Assembly: GCA_037128705.1 (NCBI GenBank)
Contig: JBAXVX010000038.1
Location: forward strand, 1-25,602
Direction of reading: 5' to 3'
Length of the DNA: 25,602 nucleotides
DNA from: CAIVAT01 sp037128705
GTDB lineage: Bacteria; Bacteroidota; Bacteroidia; Bacteroidales; FEN-979
Part shown: piece after piece, positions 1 through 7,033 of the stretch
How positions within the stretch are numbered: position 1 is the first letter of the stretch
How the letters are laid out: each line of letters begins with the position of its first letter
Notes under the pieces: model-generated
Seen by the model: the letters and a program-made list of their open reading frames with translations, nothing else
What the model was told of the DNA's origin: nothing
Databases searched by the model: none
Translations under genes and position numbers: made by a program

Positions 1-54
1 ACCCACGACCCTCAGCTTGGGAAGCTGATGCTCTACCATCTGAGCTACTACCGC
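1..54 (-). tRNA. tRNA-Gly (anticodon CCC), 3' end outside window
   Basis: Read on the minus strand, this begins GCGGTAG (acceptor arm), then TA, then a D arm GCTC...GAGC. A five-base-pair anticodon stem TCAGC/GCTGA follows, with the loop TTCCCAA. The loop places CCC at positions 34-36, so the tRNA should read GGG (glycine). The variable region and the first T-stem bases (GTGGG) follow, and the gene then runs off the left edge; about 20 bases of the T loop and acceptor 3' strand are missing. It lies 16 bases downstream of the aldehyde dehydrogenase stop codon on the same strand. Confidence 0.9.
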
Positions 55-70
55 AAATTGGTGCGCAAAT

Positions 71-1525
71 TTAATCATTATTTTTTCCTTTCCCACACAT
101 TTCGTCAATCTCGTTTATTGTAAGATGCTCATCACAGCAAAATGCATCACCCCGCTGGTGTTCACTGCAAAAATTAATCTTCCTGTAGGCAATGCGCTGA
201 ATGTTGAGCAGGTGGCGGACCGAGATGTTGTCGGTGGTGAAATTTTTACCGCCCGATCCGCAGGCGAGGGTCATCGACGGGGTAAGGCTGTTGTACAAGC
301 CACCCAGAGCCCCCTGTGATGAAGGGGTGTTCACTACGATTCGACCGGCATTCAGTTCATGGGCAAAATACCGGATCTTGACATCATCGTTCGAAAAAAT
401 GCTCACGGTATGCCCAAGCCCCCCTTGCTCGTTGATGCGCTTGCACATAGCGATTCCTTCGTCAAAGCCTGCAACTTCATAAAAAGCAAGGATGGGCGCC
501 AATATTTCCAGTGATAACGGCCATTGTATTCCTACCTGTTGTTTTTCTAATTCTGCAATCAGCAGGTTTGTTCCCGGTGGGACCGATACACCCGCCATCC
601 TTGCAATTTCGACTGCAGCTTTGCCGATCACTTCGGGATTCATACTGTGCTGGGAGGTGTTTATGGCAAACCGGCCTACCTTTTCAATCTCATCGGGAAG
701 TAAAAAATAGGCTCCCTGCTTTACAAATTCATCGCGGACCTGCTGGGCATTGTAATGCGAAACGACCACGGCCTGTTCACTGGCACAGATGGTTCCGTTG
801 TCAAATAATTTTGAAAGAAGGATCTGGTCGACTGCAAAGGGCACATCAGCGCTTTTACCGATGTAAACGGGAACATTCCCGGGCCCAACACCTATGGCCG
901 GGTTGCCCGAATGGTAGGCTGCCCTGACCAGGCTCACTGATCCTGTCGCCAGTACCAGGGCTATGCGCTTGTGACTCATGAAAGCCAGCACCTGATCGCG
1001 GGTGGCCTGGCTGACCCACTGAATACAATGTTCAGGAGCCCCTGCATTCACCGCCGCTTCATAACAAAGCCGTGCCGCCTCCAAAGTAGATTTTCGCGCT
1101 GAACCATGAGGAAAAATTATGATGGGGTTACGCGATTTCATCGCAATGAGAATCTTAAAAAGTGCCGTTGATGTGGGATTGGTGACCGGAGTTATCGCAA
1201 AGATCGGCCCCATAGGGCGCGCAATTTCGACAATCTGGTTTTCCTGGTCCTCCGAGATCACCCCTACCGTTGGAATATTTTTTATATCACGGTAAACAAA
1301 CCTCGTGGCAATGATGTTCTTGATCACCTTATCGCGAAGGATGCCGATCCCCGTTTCATGATACGCCATCTCTGCCAGTTTCCAGCGATTGTTGAATGCC
1401 TCACGGTATACGGCATGAACAATTTTATCGGTATCCTCCTGGTTCAGCAATCCGAACCCCTGAGCAGCCACCAGTGACCGTTGTACAGTGTCGTCTACAA
1501 AGAATTCGCTGTTATTTTTCCCCAT
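71..1525 (-). CDS. CoA-acylating aldehyde dehydrogenase, AdhE N-domain-like, stand-alone
   Basis: This 484-residue enzyme should convert acetaldehyde (or another short aldehyde) plus CoA and NAD+ to the acyl-CoA, or run in reverse, in the cytosol. Residues about 15-445 align by eye along their whole length with the aldehyde dehydrogenase half of bifunctional AdhE. Shared landmarks include TNPTSTA (115-121), the glycine-rich GVGPGN (212-217) and the catalytic cysteine Cys247 in NGTICASEQ, close to Cys246 of E. coli AdhE. The iron alcohol-dehydrogenase half is absent. In its place is a tail of about 35 residues with Cys453, His456, Cys463, Cys464, His467 and Cys477, which I do not recognise. 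The gene has its own promoter-like sequence (1548-1578) and ends 16 bases before the tRNA-Gly. EutE/PduP-type enzymes are more distant alternatives, and no microcompartment genes are nearby. Substrate is not certain. Confidence 0.88.
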   Translation of the reverse strand: MGKNNSEFFVDDTVQRSLVAAQGFGLLNQEDTDKIVHAVYREAFNNRWKLAEMAYHETGIGILRDKVIKNIIATRFVYRDIKNIPTVGVISEDQENQIVEIARPMGPIFAITPVTNPTSTALFKILIAMKSRNPIIIFPHGSARKSTLEAARLCYEAAVNAGAPEHCIQWVSQATRDQVLAFMSHKRIALVLATGSVSLVRAAYHSGNPAIGVGPGNVPVYIGKSADVPFAVDQILLSKLFDNGTICASEQAVVVSHYNAQQVRDEFVKQGAYFLLPDEIEKVGRFAINTSQHSMNPEVIGKAAVEIARMAGVSVPPGTNLLIAELEKQQVGIQWPLSLEILAPILAFYEVAGFDEGIAMCKRINEQGGLGHTVSIFSNDDVKIRYFAHELNAGRIVVNTPSSQGALGGLYNSLTPSMTLACGSGGKNFTTDNISVRHLLNIQRIAYRKINFCSEHQRGDAFCCDEHLTINEIDEMCGKGKNND

Positions 1526-1547
1526 TGACCCATGGTAAATTAGGCCT

Positions 1548-1578
1548 CAAATGTACACGATAATCCTTTCAAGGCAAG
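1548..1578 (-). promoter_or_regulatory. Bacteroidota-type promoter for the aldehyde dehydrogenase
   Basis: The minus strand reads TACATTTG (1548-1555), an exact match to the Bacteroidota -7 consensus TAnnTTTG. Exactly 19 bases upstream is CTTG (1575-1578), close to the -33 element TTTG. The predicted leader to the ATG at 1525 is about 15-20 bases. Spacing and both boxes agree with the known sigma-ABfr promoter form. Confidence 0.6.
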
Positions 1579-1613
1579 AGGTCAGCCCGATGAAATATTT
1601 ATACCGGTAAAAA

Positions 1614-3491
1614 TCATGATGAAGATTCCCGGTCGCTGAGTTCAATCCACCGATCTGTTTTAACCTCAATCTCGGGTAACAGGGCGGCCCACCGTTCAGA
1701 GCATCGCGTCAGTGATTCCTGGTTTAACGTCCCAGACTGAAGTTCAGCTTCGATTTCCATCTTTTCGGTTTCCAGCATGGCGATCTCTTTTTCAAGCGTT
1801 TCCAGTTCGCGTTTTTCCTTAAAGGACAACTTGTTCGAGATGGATACCTCCTGTTTTTCAAACTCAATTTTTCTTCCGGCTACCCTTTTCTGAATCTGTT
1901 CCCGTTTCTTTTTTTCATCGCTCCATATCTTAAACTGGGTGTAATTTCCGGGGAAATCCTTTACAATGGCATCGCCTTCAAATACGAAAAGATGATCAAC
2001 AATTTTGTCCAGGAAATACCGGTCATGGGTTACAACCACCACGCAGCCGTTGAAAGCAGCCAGGTATTCTTCCAAAACGTTGAGCGTTAAAATATCAAGG
2101 TCATTGGTAGGTTCATCCAGTATTAAAAAATTAGGACTCCTCATGAGTACCGTCACAAGATACAACCTTCGCTTCTCCCCACCGCTCAGCTTGCAGACCG
2201 GTTGAAAATGTGACGGGTAGGGAAACATGAAATAATTGAGAAAAGCAGCAGCCGTGATGGTATCCCCGTTGCTTAGCTTCACTACCTCGGCAATCTCCTT
2301 AACTACATCAATTACCTTGGTTTGTTCATCGAAAATCAGCCCCTGTTGCTTGTAATAACCATACTGGATCGTTTCACCTTTTTGAATATGCCCCTTCTGA
2401 GGTCTGATCCTTCCGGTAATGATATCAAGGAAGGTTGACTTTCCCGATCCGTTTTTACCCACAATCCCCACTTTTTCATTCCGTTTGAAGGTGTAAGTAA
2501 AACCCTTGAGGATGTTCAATGCTCCCCAATTAAAAGAGATGTCGTTGATCTCCAGTATTTTATTGCCCATGCGGCTTCCTTCAATGTTCAGTTGGAACCG
2601 CTCCTCATATGTTTTATTGGAGGCCTTCTCCTGCAAATCGAAAAAACTGTCGATACGCGCCTTTGCCTTGGTGGTGCGGGCTTTGGGCATGCGGCGCATC
2701 CATTCCTGCTCCGTGCGCATAAGATTTTGGGCCCTCTCAACCTCCTTGTTCTGGTTGTCAAGCCGTTCAGCCTGTTTTTCAAGAAAATAGGTGTAATTTC
2801 CCTTGTATCTGTAAATGGCAGCATTTTCCATTTCCAATGTTTCATTGCACACCCGGTCGAGAAAGTAACGATCGTGCGTAACCATGAGTAAGGTGAGGGT
2901 TGACTTTGAAAGGTATTCCTCCAGCCATTCGATCATCTCCACATCGAGGTGATTGGTCGGCTCATCCATGATAAGAAATACAGGTTCAGTAATGAGTACC
3001 TTCGCCAGTGCAACACGTTTTCGCTGTCCACCCGACAATGTCTCCACCTGTTGATCAAGATCAGGCAATTTGAGTTGCGTGAGAATCTGTTTTACACGGG
3101 TTTCATACTCCCATCCCTGAATGGCATCCATCTGCTCTATCGCGCGCTGAATCTCCAGCTTGTCTTCACCCTTAACCACATGCTCATAATTCAGGATCGC
3201 CCGCTGAATATCGTTGGAATGGGAATAGACCTCTTCGAACACCGTTTTAAGCGGATCCAGGACTGGCTCCTGCATGAGATATTCAAATGAATCGCGGTTA
3301 AACATGGTTACCGTCCCGGCATCACACGGTTCCAGCCCGGCAATGATGTTGAGCAGGCTGGTTTTCCCGGCGCCATTTCGCGCAATCAGGGCGACTTTTT
3401 GTGACTGGCTCAAAACGAACGAAATGTTCTCGAACAGGTTCTTTTCACCATAGGAACGTGCTAAATTTTCAACCTGAAGGATGGAGGACAT
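1614..3491 (-). CDS. uup: ABC-F family ATPase, Uup type
   Basis: This is a soluble ATPase of 625 residues with two ABC cassettes and no membrane segments. ABC-F proteins act on ribosomes or on DNA/translation stress; Uup relatives are linked to precise excision and ribosome function. Cassette 1 has the Walker A ARNGAGKT (near residue 37; the usual first glycine is alanine), the signature LSGGQRKR and the Walker B MDEPTNHLD. Cassette 2 has GKNGSGKS, LSGGEKRR and LDEPTNDLD. The linker between them is charged. The last 100 residues or so form the Lys/Glu-rich coiled coil (LSFKEKRELETLEKEI) typical of the Uup C-terminal domain. I start at ATG 3491: the longer frame would use a TTG at 3512 that overlaps a -7 promoter box. 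Uup rather than an antibiotic-resistance ABC-F is favoured by the C-terminal coil. Confidence 0.88.
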   Translation of the reverse strand: MSSILQVENLARSYGEKNLFENISFVLSQSQKVALIARNGAGKTSLLNIIAGLEPCDAGTVTMFNRDSFEYLMQEPVLDPLKTVFEEVYSHSNDIQRAILNYEHVVKGEDKLEIQRAIEQMDAIQGWEYETRVKQILTQLKLPDLDQQVETLSGGQRKRVALAKVLITEPVFLIMDEPTNHLDVEMIEWLEEYLSKSTLTLLMVTHDRYFLDRVCNETLEMENAAIYRYKGNYTYFLEKQAERLDNQNKEVERAQNLMRTEQEWMRRMPKARTTKAKARIDSFFDLQEKASNKTYEERFQLNIEGSRMGNKILEINDISFNWGALNILKGFTYTFKRNEKVGIVGKNGSGKSTFLDIITGRIRPQKGHIQKGETIQYGYYKQQGLIFDEQTKVIDVVKEIAEVVKLSNGDTITAAAFLNYFMFPYPSHFQPVCKLSGGEKRRLYLVTVLMRSPNFLILDEPTNDLDILTLNVLEEYLAAFNGCVVVVTHDRYFLDKIVDHLFVFEGDAIVKDFPGNYTQFKIWSDEKKKREQIQKRVAGRKIEFEKQEVSISNKLSFKEKRELETLEKEIAMLETEKMEIEAELQSGTLNQESLTRCSERWAALLPEIEVKTDRWIELSDRESSS

Positions 3492-3509
3492 AAGGAAGGA
3501 AGTGATCGG

Positions 3510-3539
3510 CAAAGGTAGGCAATTTAATGAATCCTGAAA
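3510..3539 (-). promoter_or_regulatory. Bacteroidota-type promoter for uup
   Basis: The minus strand reads TACCTTTG (3510-3517), an exact TAnnTTTG match. TTTC (3536-3539) lies 18 bases upstream as a weak -33 element. The predicted transcript start is near 3503, leaving a leader of about 12 bases before ATG 3491. This excludes the upstream TTG as the start codon. Confidence 0.55.
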
Positions 3540-3578
3540 GCTGATTCAGGCATTGGGGATCCTGTCGGATCGACAATG
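3533..3578. other. Two dyad symmetries between divergent uup and the methyltransferase gene
   Basis: CCTGAA (3533-3538) and TTCAGG (3545-3550) form a 6-base-pair dyad with a 6-base spacer. TGTCG (3563-3567) and CGACA (3571-3575) form a second dyad with a 3-base spacer, partly enclosed by CATTG (3551-3555) and CAATG (3574-3578). Neither is followed by a T-run, so they do not look like terminators. The first covers the -33 region of the uup promoter. An operator role is only a possibility. Confidence 0.3.
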
Positions 3579-3638
3579 AAAAACAAATCATAATGTAATA
3601 GATTAATTGTGGTTTTTTGTAAATTTACCAAAAAAAAC

Positions 3639-4202
3639 ATGCCAGTTCATAGCTATTTTGTAATCCTTGCCTTCGCCCTGTGCGGTTTGGTTTTAATCAT
3701 CCGAATGGTTGCCATGAGGCGCGAAGGATCAGAAATGCTAGGTAAGCCAACCATTGATAAGTTTTATTTCTATACGGGTAAATTAACCATTTTTACCACA
3801 TGGGCCTTGTTCCTGGTGAAAGCCATTTTCCCGGAATTCGGTTACATTCATGTTCCCGTTTACCTCTCATGGACTGCTGTTGGCCTGCTCTGGGCAGGTA
3901 CGCTCATTTGCTCCCTTGGATTTATTGATCTTGGAAAATCGCTTAAAGTTGGTCTGCCTCAGAAAGAAACCATTTTAAAAACAAAAGGAATCTATCGTTT
4001 CAGCCGAAATCCCATTTATGGAGGCATTTTCCTGATTGCGATTGCCTCATGCCTCTATTTTCCTGATCTGATTAATATTTCATTCACCATTTACGGAATT
4101 TTCATTCATCACCGAATCATCCGGGGCGAAGAACGATTTCTGGCCATGAGGTTTGAAAATGAATGGAATGATTACCGCATACAAGTAAGACGATATTTGT
4201 AA
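3639..4202 (+). CDS. Isoprenylcysteine carboxyl methyltransferase/PEMT-like membrane methyltransferase
   Basis: This 187-residue integral membrane protein has about four to five hydrophobic segments (near residues 4-22, 48-66, 73-100 and 134-158). Its C-terminal half carries the family pattern TKGIYRFSRNPIYGG, then EERFL, and an ending F..EW.DY...VRRYL. This SAM-binding hairpin is shared by ICMT, PEMT and NnrU-like proteins. In bacteria the acceptor is usually unknown and may be a lipid or a small molecule; protein isoprenylcysteine methylation is not implied. ATG 3639 is preferred over an in-frame GTG at 3609 because the extra ten residues would be polar and precede the first membrane helix. 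The leader just before the ATG is A-rich. The histidine kinase gene begins 22 bases after its stop, so co-transcription is likely. Confidence 0.8.
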   Translation: MPVHSYFVILAFALCGLVLIIRMVAMRREGSEMLGKPTIDKFYFYTGKLTIFTTWALFLVKAIFPEFGYIHVPVYLSWTAVGLLWAGTLICSLGFIDLGKSLKVGLPQKETILKTKGIYRFSRNPIYGGIFLIAIASCLYFPDLINISFTIYGIFIHHRIIRGEERFLAMRFENEWNDYRIQVRRYL

Positions 4203-4224
4203 CCCGCATCCAATTTTTTCATTG

Positions 4225-7008
4225 ATGACAAATCATTCCGAAGAACTCGACAAGCTTAGATCTATTTTTAACATAATTCCCTTTGGCATCATTATCACAG
4301 GGCAGGATAAAAAAATCCAAATGGTCAATTCCACCGGATTGACCATAATGGGATTTTCCAGCGAGGCTGATTTGCTCTTCACTCCGATCAGTAACATAAT
4401 ATTGGAGGCTGAGGGAAAGAATGACCTGGTTTCGGAGAACGAATTTATACCAGGCCGGATGGAATGTAAATTGGTACAGAGAAATGGGCTGAAAATCCCA
4501 ATTCTGAAATATACCGGCTCCGTATTACTTAAAAATGAGACTGTGATTATTGAGACCTTTATGGATCTCTCGGAAAGAAAAAAGAGAATGGAGCTTATTT
4601 CCGAAACAAAAAGGCAGTTTTCAAACTTACTCGACAATCTTCCGGGGATGGTGTATCGTTGCACCAACGACCGCAATTGGACCATGAAATTTGTCAGCGA
4701 CGGCTGTGTCGACCTTACCGGTTATCTTCCCGATGAACTTATTGATAACAATAAAATATCCTTTGCCAATATTATCGTTGAAGCTGACCGGGAGAGGATC
4801 TGGAATGAGGTTCAGCAAGGGCTGAACCTGACCAAACCCTATGCCATTGAATACCGCATCAGATGTGCAGACAACAGGATTAAGTGGGTTTGGGAAAATG
4901 GAAAGGGAATATTTGATGAGGCTGGCGGGCTGCTTTCCATTGAAGGTTTTATTTCAGACATAACCGATCAGAAAAACACGGAACTGATTCAGACGGTATT
5001 GTTTGAAATTTCCAAGACCTCCTATACCTCTTCATCCATTGATGAGGTTTTTAAATCAATTCACAACAATCTGAGCCACATTATCGACGTGGAGAATTTT
5101 TACATCGCCATTTACGATAAAGTAAATGATACCATCTCGCTTCCGTATCAGATAGACTCAAATGATTCGTTCCTTGCATTTCCTGCCGGAAAAACACTCA
5201 CAGGATATGTTATCAGGACAAGGACTCCCCTGCTCGCAACAAAGCAGATCATGGAGGAATTAACCCGAACCGGGCAGATTCAAATTATTGGCTCCCCGGC
5301 CAAAGTATGGATGGGAGTTCCGCTGATCGTTGATAACGATGTGATCGGGGTAATTGCAGTGCAAAGCTACACCGATCCTGAACGTTATACTTTCCGCGAA
5401 TTTGAATTACTCCAGTTTGTTGCTGATCAGATTGCCATTGTTGTTTCAAAAAAGGAGGGAGAAAACCGCTTTCAAAAAGAAAAGGCCTTGCTTGATCAGC
5501 TTTTTGAAGGTAGCCCTGAGGCAATCATCACCATTGACCATGAAAGTAAAGTCATTAAAGTAAATTCTGAGTTCACCAGGCTTTTCGGCTATCAGCAGGA
5601 AGAGATCCTGAACAAAAATATCGATGATCTGATCTCAACTCCCGAAATAAAGGATGATTGCATTCAGATTACCAACAATGCATTGAGGGGCATCATAACT
5701 GAGAATGAAACATTACGGAAGCATAAGGACGGACACCTCATCGATGTTTCCATCATTGTGACTCCCATCGTTATTAACGGGCAAAATGTTGGAGCTTACG
5801 GAATATACCGTGACATCACAGACCGGAGGAACATTGAAAAAAATCTTATTGCCGCCAAGGAGAAAGCTGAAGAATCAGATAAACTCAAATCAGCGTTCCT
5901 GTCAAATATGTCGCATGAGATACGGACCCCAATGAACGCCATCCTCGGATTCTCCACCCTGTTGTCTGATCCGGGTGTTACCGTTGAAGAGCGGGGAGAA
6001 TTCATTCATATCATTAAGGAACGGGGGATTGATCTTTTGCGAATTATTGATGATATCATTGATGTGGCAAAAATCGAATCAGGACAGATCAAAGTGGAGA
6101 TCGAAGACTGCCTGATCAACCTCCTGCTTTCAAACCTGGTTGTCACGCTCAATGAAGTAAAACGAAAGACCAATAAAATAAATGTTATGCTTAACTGTCT
6201 GCCGGGAAATCCTGACAAAGAGTTCTCGATCCGTACCGATGGGAACCGGTTAAGACAAATCATGACAAACCTGATTGAAAATGCCCTTAAATTTACCGAT
6301 GAAGGATTTGTTGAATTCGGGTATACGCTCAAAAAAACCGGGACGGATTCATTCATCGAATTTTTTGTCCGTGATACAGGCATTGGCATTCCCGAAGAGA
6401 TGCATGATGTCATTTTCGAGAGGTTCCGGCAGGTTGATGACACGAATACGAGGAAATACGGGGGAACCGGACTGGGACTGACCATTTCCAAGAACCTCAT
6501 CAGGTTGATGGGCGGTGAGATCCGGCTTTCATCTGAAAGCCACCAGGGGACCACATTCTATGTTTTATTTCCGCTCCTTTTATCTAAGTCAAAGTTGTCG
6601 GATTCAACAAAATCAACCCCTTCGTTGCAATCCGCGCAAATATGGTCTGATAAGGTCATCCTGATTGTTGAAGACGAAGATTCCAACTTCATTCTCCTTG
6701 ACCGGATCCTGAAACGGACCGGGGCAAAGCTCGTTTGGGCAAAAACCGGAATTGAAGCCATTGAATTTTGCAACACCCAGCACTTTGACCTGGTGCTTAT
6801 GGATATCAGGATGCCTGGAATGGATGGGTACGAAGCGACCCAGGCCATTAAAAAGGATCACCCATCTCTTCCAATCATTGCTCAAACTGCTTATGCCCTC
6901 AAAGGTGAACGTGAAAACAGTCTGGCTGCCGGATGCGATAATTACATTTCAAAGCCGATCGATACGCGCGAATTGACTTCCATGCTGGAAAAATATCTGA
7001 ATAAATGA
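4225..7008 (+). CDS. Hybrid sensor histidine kinase (PAS-PAS-GAF-PAS-HisKA-HATPase-REC)
   Basis: This 927-residue signalling protein has no signal peptide or obvious membrane helix, so it probably senses a cytosolic cue. The domains in order are: PAS (about 10-115); PAS with a PAC end (about 130-250); GAF (about 255-410); PAS (about 420-540); HisKA with the phospho-acceptor His564 in NMSHEIRTPMN; and HATPase_c (about 670-785), with an N-box around TNLIENALKF, DTGIGIP, and GGTGLGLTIS. The C-terminal receiver (about 805-925) has the phospho-acceptor Asp860 in LMDIRMPG, an acidic pair in VEDED, a conserved Thr in AQTAYA and a Lys in SKPI. It has no DNA-binding output domain, and no response regulator is encoded nearby, so the partner must lie elsewhere. 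The start is ATG 4225, not the TTG at 4222. The S9 peptidase gene begins 25 bases downstream. Confidence 0.93.
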   Translation: MTNHSEELDKLRSIFNIIPFGIIITGQDKKIQMVNSTGLTIMGFSSEADLLFTPISNIILEAEGKNDLVSENEFIPGRMECKLVQRNGLKIPILKYTGSVLLKNETVIIETFMDLSERKKRMELISETKRQFSNLLDNLPGMVYRCTNDRNWTMKFVSDGCVDLTGYLPDELIDNNKISFANIIVEADRERIWNEVQQGLNLTKPYAIEYRIRCADNRIKWVWENGKGIFDEAGGLLSIEGFISDITDQKNTELIQTVLFEISKTSYTSSSIDEVFKSIHNNLSHIIDVENFYIAIYDKVNDTISLPYQIDSNDSFLAFPAGKTLTGYVIRTRTPLLATKQIMEELTRTGQIQIIGSPAKVWMGVPLIVDNDVIGVIAVQSYTDPERYTFREFELLQFVADQIAIVVSKKEGENRFQKEKALLDQLFEGSPEAIITIDHESKVIKVNSEFTRLFGYQQEEILNKNIDDLISTPEIKDDCIQITNNALRGIITENETLRKHKDGHLIDVSIIVTPIVINGQNVGAYGIYRDITDRRNIEKNLIAAKEKAEESDKLKSAFLSNMSHEIRTPMNAILGFSTLLSDPGVTVEERGEFIHIIKERGIDLLRIIDDIIDVAKIESGQIKVEIEDCLINLLLSNLVVTLNEVKRKTNKINVMLNCLPGNPDKEFSIRTDGNRLRQIMTNLIENALKFTDEGFVEFGYTLKKTGTDSFIEFFVRDTGIGIPEEMHDVIFERFRQVDDTNTRKYGGTGLGLTISKNLIRLMGGEIRLSSESHQGTTFYVLFPLLLSKSKLSDSTKSTPSLQSAQIWSDKVILIVEDEDSNFILLDRILKRTGAKLVWAKTGIEAIEFCNTQHFDLVLMDIRMPGMDGYEATQAIKKDHPSLPIIAQTAYALKGERENSLAAGCDNYISKPIDTRELTSMLEKYLNK

Positions 7009-7033
7009 TTTAACCAAAAAAAAATCAAATTCC

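Noticed and set aside
71..1525. Aldehyde dehydrogenase as a pseudogene fragment of adhE
   Set aside because: The domain is complete with its catalytic cysteine, has its own promoter, and ends in a distinct tail rather than a broken alcohol-dehydrogenase domain.
3492..3512. TTG at 3512 as the start of uup
   Set aside because: It overlaps an exact TAnnTTTG promoter box; ATG 3491 begins the conserved ABC-F N-terminus.
6006..6554. 182-residue minus-strand open frame inside the hybrid kinase
   Set aside because: It lies wholly antisense to the conserved HisKA/HATPase region and has low-quality, Ser/Arg-rich composition.
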